Positions 1-6,528 of a stretch of DNA of 57,317 nucleotides are shown here, piece after piece (position 1 is the stretch's first letter; each line of letters begins with the position of its first letter). The stretch covers positions 1 through 57,317 of the forward strand of contig NZ_SRWZ01000009.1 of the NCBI RefSeq assembly GCF_004804355.1, written 5' to 3'. A model generated the notes under the pieces. It was not told where the DNA came from and made no database searches. It was given only the letters and a program-made list of their open reading frames with translations. The position numbers and the translations under genes are program-made. The stretch comes from Cognatitamlana onchidii (GTDB taxonomy: Bacteria; Bacteroidota; Bacteroidia; Flavobacteriales; Flavobacteriaceae).

Positions 1-105
1 AATAAATCCCCTGTAGAATTTATGCCCAGATTTGAAGATGAAATAAATTTAATCTCCAAATCTGACCTTAATAACAATTTTTTGTCGAATTTAGAGGTGT
101 CCTAA
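1..105 (+). CDS. C-terminal end of an unknown protein (cut by window edge)
   Basis: The first frame is open from the window edge to a TAA at 103-105 and encodes 34 residues ending in LSNLEVS. It is rich in Asp, Glu and Asn and shows no recognisable domain. It does not resemble the missing N-terminal half of the amidase remnant that follows 8 bases later, so it is probably the tail of a separate upstream gene. It could also be a chance open frame, since only 105 bases can be seen. Confidence 0.3.
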   Translation, partial: NKSPVEFMPRFEDEINLISKSDLNNNFLSNLEVS

Positions 106-115
106 AAAGGGATAG

Positions 116-739
116 GCTACAGTCTCTACTACTAAGATTGCTGTGGCAAATAATGTAGAGGTGGGGATGCATTTTTCTATAGTTGATAAAGAGCGTCGTA
201 TCGTTGTTGAGTGGCAAGACGGTTCTGGTTATCCCGAGATCTTCGAAAACCATGTTGGTGCTATGTCAAACGATCCAATCTATCAAGAGCAATTAACTCA
301 TGTTCACAGTATGTTGAATCTTCAAGGAGAAACACTTGATACAGGTACAGTTAAATGGTCTGAAAGCCAGTTCCCAGGATTCGATAAGTCGCCAGTGGGA
401 CGCTTTAAGCAGGCTGCAGCACTTAATTATGTTTTAGATAAGTCTGTTATTAAATCTGACTTAGACGCCGTAAACACAGCATGGTCTATGGTTAATATGT
501 TCGATATACCACGAGGTACGCTTTACTGGAAATGGTTAGATGAAGCGCCTCAAATGGTTGGGTATAGCATCGTTTCGGATACGAAAAATGCAGATTATTA
601 CTTCCGTACTTACGACAACCACCAAATTCGTAAAGTAGATGTTGATAATATTGATTGGGAAAATGCAAAATATGAGGAAAAAGCAATCTTTGGAACGCTT
701 TTAGAAACAGGGTATTCAGACTTTGTTTCATTAAATTAA
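116..739 (+). pseudogene. C-terminal remnant of a choloylglycine-hydrolase-type (linear amide C-N) Ntn hydrolase
   Basis: The reading frame is open from just after a TAG at 113-115. A GTG at 143 and an ATG at 167 are the only plausible starts, giving at most 198 residues. The sequence matches the second half of the penicillin V acylase/bile salt hydrolase family: GMHFSIVDKERR is the usual HF-x-x-D strand, MSNDPIYQEQL holds the conserved Asn of the active site, and SPVGRFKQAAAL holds the conserved Arg. The C-terminal DYYFRTYDN strand is also typical. Family members are normally about 320-360 residues and use an N-terminal Cys as nucleophile; that Cys and roughly the first 130 residues are absent. 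Homology seems to begin right at the upstream stop, as if the 5' half were deleted or disrupted. It is unlikely to be catalytic. The family match is from memory of its motifs, not from a search. Confidence 0.6.
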
Positions 740-835
740 GTTTAGTCAGTTTGTTTTAAGTGTCACAAAGTAAGCTTGACCTGTAAATTGGGAGACTTCA
801 CTTTAAAACTAAGCGTTACAAACTAGTGGTAGCGT

Positions 836-843
836 TATATTTG
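836..843 (+). promoter_or_regulatory. candidate -7 promoter element before the repeat element
   Basis: TATATTTG matches the Bacteroidota -7 consensus TAnnTTTG exactly. No TTTG/TTG box lies at the usual 19-23 base distance upstream, so support is partial. It sits only about 5 bases before the first copy of the duplicated element, so transcription from here would start close to the element's 5' end and stop at the terminator at 957-995, giving a product of about 145 nt. Confidence 0.35.
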
Positions 844-847
844 AATA

Positions 848-995
848 GAAATAATAACAAAAGATAAAATAAATAGGGGTTTTAAGAGAATTGTTCCCTG
901 ATATTAATACAAGACAAGAATAGTAAGTTTTTCATATAGTTAGTTTGGTTAGTTTGAAACCGCTCAGTCATCTCAAAACACTGAGCGGTTTTTTT
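848..995 (+). ncRNA. duplicated intergenic element, copy 1 (possible small RNA ending in a terminator)
   Basis: This stretch is repeated at 1624-1763. A block of 53 bases (916-968) is identical in both copies, and the flanking parts differ by scattered substitutions and a 6-base gap. It starts with an AT-rich run, then a TAGGGGTTTT box followed by CCCTG, then a T/G-rich stretch, and ends in a GC-rich hairpin with a T tract. There is no open frame. A -7 promoter motif lies directly upstream. An independent small RNA, a 3' UTR element of the preceding gene, or a non-functional duplication are all possible. The rest of the 740-1193 gap contains only the promoter at 1017-1048 and AT-rich sequence. 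Confidence 0.4.
957..995 (+). terminator. Rho-independent terminator
   Basis: AAACCGCTCAGT at 957-968 pairs with the complementary arm ACTGAGCGGTTT across an A-rich loop, and the right arm runs into a seven-base T tract. The T tract is present only for plus-strand transcription. Confidence 0.85.
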
Positions 996-1016
996 GTGGA
1001 ATCCTGTAAGTTCAGG

Positions 1017-1048
1017 TTTGATTTAGGACGTTTCACCTCTTACTTTTG
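1017..1048 (+). promoter_or_regulatory. Bacteroidota-type promoter of the small secreted protein gene
   Basis: TTTG at 1017-1020 and TACTTTTG at 1041-1048 are separated by 20 bases, a full match to the phylum's TTTG / TAnnTTTG promoter. Transcription would start near 1055, leaving a 5' leader of about 140 bases before the ATG at 1194. Confidence 0.65.
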
Positions 1049-1193
1049 TCGGCTCAGTACGTTGTCAATGTGTTAACAATTAGGGTTTTAATAACTTAGT
1101 CAAACTGAAGGTATGGCCTCGAATTAGGAATGGTTTTATTAAGCCATATACAACAATGACTAGTTAAGGGAATTCAGAAAAAAAATATAGCTT

Positions 1194-1601
1194 ATGAAAA
1201 CGACAACATTACACCGTAAAAAAAGGATAGTATGGGCAGCTTTAGTTTTTGTTTTACTAAATTGTTTTCCCTTTTATGCACAAAATGCTGCTGGCATCGC
1301 TATAGATGATACTTTGGTATTAACAGAGCCTAACAAAAAGGCCGATAGCCTTACGGCTCAGGTTTGGCCAGTTATTTCTATGTATGATTTTAATTTTAAG
1401 CTGGAAACAACAAATACCATTCATGAAATAGAAATGACGGTTTTAGATGAATATGGGGAAAAGGTAATGGGAGAAACCTATACGCCAGGTCAAGTTCATG
1501 ATACAATTTACCGTTTTGGAGGTAATCTAGATTCTGGGCAGTATGTTATTAAGTTTGTACAAAACGACAAGGTGCATTATCAAACCTTGGTAAGACGTTA
1601 G
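1194..1601 (+). CDS. small secreted protein, DUF3244-like beta domain
   Basis: This encodes 135 residues. A basic start and a hydrophobic run (about residues 12-27, ending FPFYAQ) make a clear signal peptide. The rest reads as a single small beta-sandwich: an IHEIEMTVLDEYGEKVM strand pair, then a glycine turn, LDSGQYVIKFV, and a C-terminal LVRR. That pattern resembles the short periplasmic DUF3244 proteins of Bacteroidota, and more weakly the C-terminal sorting domain of type IX secretion cargo, although there is no separate passenger domain. Function is unknown. The gene has its own promoter at 1017-1048 and is flanked on both sides by the duplicated terminator element. It was presumably duplicated or inserted together with one copy of that element. 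Confidence 0.75.
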   Translation: MKTTTLHRKKRIVWAALVFVLLNCFPFYAQNAAGIAIDDTLVLTEPNKKADSLTAQVWPVISMYDFNFKLETTNTIHEIEMTVLDEYGEKVMGETYTPGQVHDTIYRFGGNLDSGQYVIKFVQNDKVHYQTLVRR

Positions 1602-1623
1602 TGCTAACCTAAATAGAACCAGA

Positions 1624-1763
1624 AAAATAATAACAAAAATAAATAGGGGTTTTAATAGGAATGTACCCTGTTATTAATACAAGATAAGAATAGTAAGTTT
1701 TTCATATAGTTAGTTTGGTTAGTTTGAAACCGCTCAGTAATCTCAAAAAGCTGAGCGGTTTTA
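1624..1763 (+). ncRNA. duplicated intergenic element, copy 2
   Basis: This is the second copy of the element at 848-995. It begins 23 bases after the stop of the small secreted protein gene. The core 1686-1738 is identical to 916-968. The TAGGGGTTTT box and the terminal hairpin are kept, and the changes in the hairpin fall mostly in the loop. No -7 motif lies immediately before it, unlike copy 1, so it may be transcribed as the 3' UTR of the 1194-1601 gene. Confidence 0.4.
1727..1763 (+). terminator. Rho-independent terminator
   Basis: AAACCGCTCAG pairs with CTGAGCGGTTT around an A-rich loop, followed by TTATTATT. The T tract is less perfect than in copy 1 (957-995). It would end the transcript of the 1194-1601 gene. 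Confidence 0.75.
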
Positions 1764-1788
1764 TTATTGATATCTGTGATAAAAAAAC

Positions 1789-2307
1789 TTAGCGCATTAC
1801 AGTTTTAAATTTTTGTCCCCCTACAGAAGCTTCATACATTAAGCCTCCTTTTGCATGGGTGAAAATTAAAATTCCATCTCTGTAATCTACATCAAATGAA
1901 GCGCCTTCTGTAACTGCAACGGCAGTTGCTTGTGCAGAAAACTCGAACTTATTTCCTGTAAAACGATCAAAGGCTTCTTTGTTTTTAAAAAATATTACTT
2001 CCGAATAAGACTGTCCCCCAGCTTGGAATCCAACCGTTAATTGAGACATTTTACAATCTCCTACCACGGCGCCTCCTTTATAAATAGTTCCATTTCCAGT
2101 GGCACCTCCAACTCCTAAACCACCTTTACCTATTGATGGAAAAACAGCGTATCCATAAGCGCTTGAAAAATATTTATTAATCTTTTTATTAGTTTTTTTC
2201 AATTCTTCCATGGCTTTGGCCGATTTATCTGAAACATCTTTTTGTGCAAAAGCATTTAAAGAAAAAGCTATTAGAAATAGCATTGTAATTGTAAGTTTTG
2301 TTTTCAT
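1789..2307 (-). CDS. secreted SYLF (Ysc84-type) lipid-binding domain protein
   Basis: The ATG at 2307 is chosen because it begins a typical signal peptide (MKTKLTITMLFLIAFSLNAFA) and has AAAAGAGAG upstream; a longer frame to 2346 has no such merit. The mature protein of about 150 residues is one SYLF domain: the helical start, AYGYAVFPSIGKGGLGVGGATGNG, then YSEVIFFKNKEAFDRFTGNKFEFSAQATAVAV, and a terminal FTHAKGGLMYEASVGGQKF. In other organisms SYLF domains bind phosphoinositides and membranes; in bacteria the role is not established. It is probably periplasmic. It stands alone between the duplicated element and the lacI gene. Confidence 0.85.
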   Translation of the reverse strand: MKTKLTITMLFLIAFSLNAFAQKDVSDKSAKAMEELKKTNKKINKYFSSAYGYAVFPSIGKGGLGVGGATGNGTIYKGGAVVGDCKMSQLTVGFQAGGQSYSEVIFFKNKEAFDRFTGNKFEFSAQATAVAVTEGASFDVDYRDGILIFTHAKGGLMYEASVGGQKFKTVMR

Positions 2308-2353
2308 GATATTACTCTCTTTTAAAATTTGATAAAAGATATTCATTTTTTAT

Positions 2354-2418
2354 TAAAAAAAATAAAAATAACTAGGGGTTTTTCAATAGGGCTGTCCTGT
2401 TATGTAAGAAGGATAAGT
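2354..2418 (+). repeat. diverged third copy of the TAGGGGTTTT element
   Basis: The stretch has the same order of features as the 5' half of the element at 848 and 1624: an A/T run, CTAGGGGTTTTT, AATAGGG, then TGTCCTGTTAT and AAGGATAAG. It lacks the GC-rich terminator half. It lies 50-110 bases upstream of the SYLF gene on the opposite strand, so on that strand it reads as an AAAACCCCTA box and could be a regulatory site. Confidence 0.35.
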
Positions 2419-2531
2419 TCAAAAGTGTGAAACAAAAAAATATTTATCATGATAACTTTTAAAATTACAAAATAAGACTAGAAAAGTTGTAGCATTATTT
2501 TTAGCAATACTTTTATCCAAGTGGAACCTTT

Positions 2532-3593
2532 TTACTGCTCTTTTTTAGAAGAGTCCCTAACAACTAATTCCGCATCCAATATTATTTTATTGAGTTTTTG
2601 CTTAATATTAGTTTTTTCGGTGTAGGCTAAAAATGTTTTGGCCGCCTGTTTGCCAATGTCTGTACTATGTTGTTCGATACTTGTTATAGAGGGCGTTACC
2701 ATGGCTGTGAAAGGTTCGTTGCCAAAACCAACCAAAGCAATATCATTAGGCATATTTATATTTTGCTCGTTCATAACCTGCAAGGCTCCAAGCGCAGCAT
2801 AATCTCCTGCTACATAAACCGCATCTGGCCTATGTTTTAATTGAAGTAATTCGGCCATTTTTTTTCGACCTTCTTTTATGGTTAAGCTACTTTCAATAAG
2901 AAGTTCGTCATCCAAGGGTAGTTGGTGCTTTTTTAAAGCGTCAATATAACCTTTAATTCTGTTGTTAAAAATTCTGGTACGCTTAAAACCTCCTATATGG
3001 GCAATACGTTTGCAGCCTTGCTTAACTAAATGTTCAACAATCATATGGCTGCTTTGGTAATCATTAATACCTATGTAATCTACATTTAAATCGTTTTCAC
3101 CACGATCAAAAAGTATTAAGGGTATGCCCTTGGATTTTACTTTTTCAAAATGCTTTAAGTCTACCGTTTCGTTAGCCATAGAGGCAATAATACCATCAAC
3201 TTGCGTAAATAATAAGGTGTCTATACTGTCACATTCTTTCTTATACGATTCATTGGACTGGGTAATTATAATGTTATACCCCTCCTTATTAAGTACCTCT
3301 TCCATACTTTGAATAACCGACGAAAAAAAGTTGCTATTGGTTCTAGGTACAATAACCCCAACCAAGTTACTTTTTCCACTTCGCAATGCGCTTGCAAGGT
3401 GATTTGGCTGGTAATTCAGGTTTTTTGCAACTTGTTTTACGGCTTTTTTTGTCTTAGCGCTTATTCGAGAGTCGTCATGTAAAGCCTTAGAAACCGCTGC
3501 TGCAGAGATATTTAAGACGTTAGCAATATCTTTTATGGTAGTTTTCTTTTTGATATTTATTTTTTTTATACCTTTGCTTGAACGTTTAAGCAA
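2532..3593 (-). CDS. LacI-family transcriptional regulator of the KDG genes
   Basis: An N-terminal LacI helix-turn-helix (TIKDIANVLNISAAAVSKAL, then a hinge helix LASALRSGKSNLVGVIVP) is followed by a periplasmic-binding-protein-like sensor domain of about 270 residues. The gene is divergent from kdgK-kdgA and is inferred to repress them; the effector is probably KDG or its phosphate. The start is problematic. The frame has no ATG: TTG at 3593 is the first codon, but it lies inside the gene's own -7 box (3591-3598), so the mRNA should begin downstream of it. Relatives usually begin MKKKTTIKDIA; here the matching codon is ATC (3552-3554), with ATA at 3558-3560 and 3567-3569. A non-AUG start seems likely. 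Otherwise the gene is intact and of normal length (about 340 residues). Confidence 0.85.
   Translation of the reverse strand: MLKRSSKGIKKINIKKKTTIKDIANVLNISAAAVSKALHDDSRISAKTKKAVKQVAKNLNYQPNHLASALRSGKSNLVGVIVPRTNSNFFSSVIQSMEEVLNKEGYNIIITQSNESYKKECDSIDTLLFTQVDGIIASMANETVDLKHFEKVKSKGIPLILFDRGENDLNVDYIGINDYQSSHMIVEHLVKQGCKRIAHIGGFKRTRIFNNRIKGYIDALKKHQLPLDDELLIESSLTIKEGRKKMAELLQLKHRPDAVYVAGDYAALGALQVMNEQNINMPNDIALVGFGNEPFTAMVTPSITSIEQHSTDIGKQAAKTFLAYTEKTNIKQKLNKIILDAELVVRDSSKKEQ
3576..3591. promoter_or_regulatory. probable LacI-type operator O1 (over the lacI promoter)
   Basis: GCTTGAACGTTTAAGC is a 16-base palindrome with one mismatched pair. Its centre AACGTT is the common core of LacI-family operators. 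It begins where the -7 box of the lacI promoter ends and covers the expected transcription start, so binding would repress the regulator's own gene. Confidence 0.65.
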
Positions 3594-3622
3594 ATATACT
3601 ACGTTAGTAAATTATAAACAAA
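3591..3622 (-). promoter_or_regulatory. promoter of the lacI gene
   Basis: On the minus strand TTTG (3619-3622) and TATATTTG (3591-3598) are exactly 20 bases apart, a full Bacteroidota promoter. The expected start of transcription is about 3583-3586, inside operator O1 and downstream of the TTG at 3593. Confidence 0.65.
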
Positions 3623-3666
3623 ACCAAAAGGAATTTATTAGGTTTTGTTTTTTTTAGGAATAATGG

Positions 3667-3678
3667 TTAAACGTTTAA
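3667..3678. promoter_or_regulatory. probable LacI-type operator O2 (before kdgK)
   Basis: TTAAACGTTTAA is a perfect 12-base palindrome sharing the core TTAAACGTT-AA with O1 (read on the minus strand). It is centred about 43 bases before the kdgK start codon and 89 bases from the centre of O1. It is a good candidate site for repression of kdgK-kdgA. I cannot see a consensus -7 box on this side. Confidence 0.65.
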
Positions 3679-3715
3679 ACAACTATTGTAAATTAAAAAA
3701 ATAAGAGTTAAACAA

Positions 3716-4762
3716 ATGGCAAAAGTAGTAACATTTGGAGAGATCATGTTAAGATTAGCTCCTCAAGGATTTTTAAGATTTTCACAAGCGAATAGTTTTG
3801 ATGCTATTTATGGAGGAGGAGAATCGAACGTGGCCGTATCACTTGCAAATTACGGTGTAGATGTAGATTTTGTAACGCGTTTACCAAAAAATGATATTGG
3901 TGAGTGTGCTATGATGGAAATGCGCAAAAGAGGTGTTGGTGTAGACAAGATTGTTTATGGAGGAGATCGATTAGGGATCTATTTCTTAGAAACAGGAGCG
4001 GTTTCAAGAGGGTCGAAGGTGGTTTATGATAGAGCGCATTCTGCTATTTCAGAAATTGAGTCAGGAATGATTAATTGGGATGAGGTGTTTGAAGGCTGTG
4101 AGTGGTTTCATTGGACTGGTATTACACCTGCTATCTCTCAAGGTGCTGCAGATGTGTGTTTAGAAGCTGTAAAAGCTGCAAGTGCAAAGGGTATTACAAT
4201 CTCTACCGATTTAAATTACCGTGCAAAATTATGGAAATATTGTGATGCCGCACATAGAGAAGCTATCATGACAGAATTAACATCATACTGTGATGTAGTT
4301 CTAGGAAATGAAGAGGATGCCGAAATGCACTTTGGAATTAAACCAGAGGGAATTACTGTTCAAACGCAAGGGCATGATGTAAAAGCAGAAGCGTTTTTAT
4401 CAGTTTGTCAACAGATGATGGAAAAATTCCCAAGAGCTAAAAAGGTAATTACAACGCTTAGAGGTTCTATCTCTGCGTCTCATAATACATGGGCAGGCGT
4501 ATTATATGATGGTTCTAAAATGTATGAAACACGTCAATACCAAATAACGGATATTGTCGATAGAGTAGGTGGAGGTGATTCATTTATGGGTGGATTAATC
4601 TACGGATTATTAAAATACCCAGAAGACGACCAAAATGCATTAGATTTTGCAGTGGCTGCATCTTGTTTAAAACACACTATTAAAGGCGATGCTAATTTAG
4701 TGACTGTGGCTGAAGTTGAAAAATTAATGGGAGGTGACGCTTCTGGACGTGTAGCTAGATAA
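3716..4762 (+). CDS. kdgK: 2-keto-3-deoxygluconate (KDG) kinase, PfkB family
   Basis: This 348-residue protein has the ribokinase/PfkB fold. The N-terminal sugar-binding part includes VTFGEIMLRLAP (5-16) and YGGGESNVAVSLANYG (32-47). The C-terminal signature DRVGGGDSFMGGLIYGLL (about 282-299) carries the catalytic base Asp288 and the anion hole. It phosphorylates KDG to KDPG, which the next gene product cleaves, feeding pyruvate and glyceraldehyde 3-phosphate to central metabolism. In marine flavobacteria this pair commonly serves uronic acid catabolism from alginate or pectin, but no polysaccharide lyase is visible here. The gene follows operator O2, is divergent from the LacI regulator, and is separated from kdgA by an 88-base spacer containing an inverted repeat. 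Confidence 0.9.
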   Translation: MAKVVTFGEIMLRLAPQGFLRFSQANSFDAIYGGGESNVAVSLANYGVDVDFVTRLPKNDIGECAMMEMRKRGVGVDKIVYGGDRLGIYFLETGAVSRGSKVVYDRAHSAISEIESGMINWDEVFEGCEWFHWTGITPAISQGAADVCLEAVKAASAKGITISTDLNYRAKLWKYCDAAHREAIMTELTSYCDVVLGNEEDAEMHFGIKPEGITVQTQGHDVKAEAFLSVCQQMMEKFPRAKKVITTLRGSISASHNTWAGVLYDGSKMYETRQYQITDIVDRVGGGDSFMGGLIYGLLKYPEDDQNALDFAVAASCLKHTIKGDANLVTVAEVEKLMGGDASGRVAR

Positions 4763-4768
4763 AAAAGT

Positions 4769-4840
4769 GTTTAATTGTTAATCTGTTAGATCGTTTATTC
4801 GGTTTAGCAGTTCAACAAATAAACGAATCAACAATTAAAC
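4769..4840. repeat. nested inverted repeat between kdgK and kdgA
   Basis: An outer pair GTTTAATTGTT (4769-4779) / AACAATTAAAC (4830-4840) encloses an inner pair CGTTTATT (4792-4799) / AATAAACG (4818-4825). The two stems stack with an asymmetric internal bulge and an 18-base loop. There is no T tract, so it is not a normal terminator. It ends 10 bases before the kdgA ATG and could affect mRNA stability or the kdgK:kdgA ratio. Confidence 0.6.
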
Positions 4841-4850
4841 AGTAAAGAAA

Positions 4851-5519
4851 ATGGCACAATTTTCAAGAATAGAAGTAGCGCAAGCTATGAAAGAAACAGG
4901 GATGATTCCTTTGTTTTTTAACAGTGATATCGAGTTAAGTAAAAAAGTTTTGAAAGCATGTTATGACGGTGGAGCTCGTTTAATGGAGTTTACCGCACGT
5001 GGTGATTTTGCTCATGAGGTTTTTGGGGAATTAACCAAATATGCTGTTGCAGAATTACCAGGAATGATTATGGGTGTTGGTTCTGTAACGGACGCTGCTG
5101 CTGCATCATTATATATGGCATTAGGAGCAAACTTTGTTGTAACTCCAGTGCTTAGAGAAGACATTGCAATAGCATGTAATCGTAAAAAGGTACTATGGTC
5201 TCCAGGATGTGGGACTTTAACGGAAATCACTAAAGCTGAAGAGTTAGGGTGTGAAATTGTCAAGTTATTCCCAGGAGATATATATGGTCCTCAGTTCGTA
5301 AAAGGCATAAAAGGACCACAACCTTGGACAAGTATAATGCCAACAGGAGGCGTGTCTCCTACAGAAGAAAATCTTAAAGGATGGTTTGATGCCGGTGTAA
5401 CTTGTGTAGGAATGGGATCAAAATTAATTTCCAAAGATATTATAGCAAATAAAGATTATGCTAAGCTTGAGGAAGATGTTAGAGCAGCTTTGGCAATCGT
5501 TAAAAAGGTAAGAAAGTAG
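4851..5519 (+). CDS. kdgA: KDPG / 4-hydroxy-2-oxoglutarate aldolase
   Basis: This 222-residue protein is a class I aldolase of the Eda family with a TIM barrel. Glu46 (in GARLMEFTARGDF) matches the proton-transfer Glu of Eda, and Lys138 in EIVKLFPGDIYGPQFVKGI is the Schiff-base lysine. MPTGGV (163-168) is the phosphate-binding loop. It splits 2-keto-3-deoxy-6-phosphogluconate into pyruvate and glyceraldehyde 3-phosphate, the step after KdgK. It is the second gene of the kdgK-kdgA operon, and a strong terminator follows at 5547-5579. The symbol eda is equally valid. Confidence 0.9.
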   Translation: MAQFSRIEVAQAMKETGMIPLFFNSDIELSKKVLKACYDGGARLMEFTARGDFAHEVFGELTKYAVAELPGMIMGVGSVTDAAAASLYMALGANFVVTPVLREDIAIACNRKKVLWSPGCGTLTEITKAEELGCEIVKLFPGDIYGPQFVKGIKGPQPWTSIMPTGGVSPTEENLKGWFDAGVTCVGMGSKLISKDIIANKDYAKLEEDVRAALAIVKKVRK

Positions 5520-5546
5520 TTTTTACTTAATATTTGTATTTTTAGT

Positions 5547-5579
5547 TAAAAGGAGTCATATAATATATGACTCCTTTTT
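5547..5579 (+). terminator. Rho-independent terminator of the kdgK-kdgA operon
   Basis: AAAAGGAGTCATATA and its complement TATATGACTCCTTTT form a long stem with almost no loop, followed by more T residues. It lies 28 bases after the kdgA stop. Confidence 0.85.
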
Positions 5580-5670
5580 ATTTTATTAGATTATTTAGAA
5601 TGCAAAATTTATAGTTTATCGCTTATTAGAAGCATAATTTAATTTCTTTTTTTACTCTCTATAAATTTGT

Positions 5671-5678
5671 TACTTTTG
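5671..5678 (+). promoter_or_regulatory. candidate -7 element of the FKBP gene
   Basis: TACTTTTG matches TAnnTTTG and lies 27 bases before the ATG at 5705. A second match, TAAATTTG, is at 5662-5669. Neither has a clear TTTG box at the right distance. Confidence 0.4.
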
Positions 5679-5704
5679 GCGTCAAACAAAAAATAAAATT
5701 AACG

Positions 5705-6406
5705 ATGAAAATAATGAAGTTTTTAAGTCTAGTGTCAATGGTTTTACTAGTAGTATCTTGTAATAAAAGTGGTGTTACTAAAAAGCCTTTAAAGACAGAA
5801 CTGGATTCTGTAAGTTATGCTATAGGTTTAGACGTTGCAAGAAATGTGAAAACTAGTTTTGATGAATTTGATGGCGAGTTGTTTGTTCAAGGTTTTATTA
5901 ATGGTTCTGATTCTACCGATGTTCTTTTGGAACCGGCTGATGCACAAAGAGTCATTCAGGCTTATTTTCAGAAAAAGCAACAACAACAAGCTGCAGAGCG
6001 TGTAGCTGCAGGAGAAAAGAATAAAGAAGAAGGTGAGGCTTTTTTAGCTGAAAATAAATCTAAAGATGGAGTGCAAACAACCGAGAGTGGTTTACAGTAT
6101 ATTGTGTTAAAGGAAGGAACAGGAGCGCAACCTACAGCAATATCTAACGTTAAAGTTCATTATCATGGGACATTAATTGATGGAACTGTTTTTGATAGTT
6201 CTGTTGATAGAGGAGAACCTGCAGAGTTTGGTGTATCACAAGTAATAAAAGGCTGGACAGAAGGTTTACAATTAATGAAAGAAGGTGCTAAATATAAATT
6301 TTTTATTCCTCAAGAGTTGGCTTATGGTGCTAATCCAAGACCAGGAGGTGCTATTGAACCTTTTGCAACATTAATCTTTGATGTAGAGCTAATAGAAGTT
6401 AAGTAA
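5705..6406 (+). CDS. FKBP-type peptidyl-prolyl isomerase lipoprotein (FkpA/Mip-like)
   Basis: This 233-residue protein has a lipoprotein signal peptide ending in VSC, with lipid-bearing Cys19. A helical N-terminal dimerisation region follows (about 30-115, with the Gln-rich [12 protein letters not shown]), then a complete FKBP domain (about 126-233): [18 protein letters not shown], the [18 protein letters not shown] segment, and IPQELAYG. These are the residues that line the prolyl-isomerase pocket. It would fold proteins in the periplasm. The residues after Cys19 (NKSGVTKK) are basic and not acidic, which fits a periplasm-facing lipoprotein. It is monocistronic between two terminators. Confidence 0.9.
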   Translation: MKIMKFLSLVSMVLLVVSCNKSGVTKKPLKTELDSVSYAIGLDVARNVKTSFDEFDGELFVQGFINGSDSTDVLLEPADAQRVIQAYFQKKQQQQAAERVAAGEKNKEEGEAFLAENKSKDGVQTTESGLQYIVLKEGTGAQPTAISNVKVHYHGTLIDGTVFDSSVDRGEPAEFGVSQVIKGWTEGLQLMKEGAKYKFFIPQELAYGANPRPGGAIEPFATLIFDVELIEVK

Positions 6407-6433
6407 CTTTGTAACAGCGATAAAAATTAGGCA

Positions 6434-6462
6434 AGCAGGAAGACATCTTCCTGCTTTTTTGT
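6434..6462 (+). terminator. Rho-independent terminator of the FKBP gene
   Basis: AGCAGGAAGA (6434-6443) and TCTTCCTGCT (6446-6455) form a perfect 10-bp stem around a two-base loop and are followed by TTTTTT. Confidence 0.9.
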
Positions 6463-6498
6463 TTTTGTTAGCTTATACAAGAATAATCAATCAAGTTG

Positions 6499-6506
6499 TA
6501 ACTTTG
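6499..6506 (+). promoter_or_regulatory. candidate -7 element of era
   Basis: TAACTTTG fits TAnnTTTG and sits 22 bases before the era ATG, which would give a very short leader. No upstream TTTG box is found at 19-23 bases. Confidence 0.4.
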
Positions 6507-6528
6507 CAGTAAATTAAATTTAAAATTA

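Noticed and set aside
1194-1601. Type IX secretion cargo by its C-terminal SGQYVIKFV...LVRR
   Set aside because: The whole mature protein is only about 108 residues and forms one domain; there is no passenger, so a DUF3244-like periplasmic protein fits better.
4769-4840. Terminator between kdgK and kdgA
   Set aside because: The hairpin is AT-rich and lacks a T tract on either strand, and both genes belong to one pathway.
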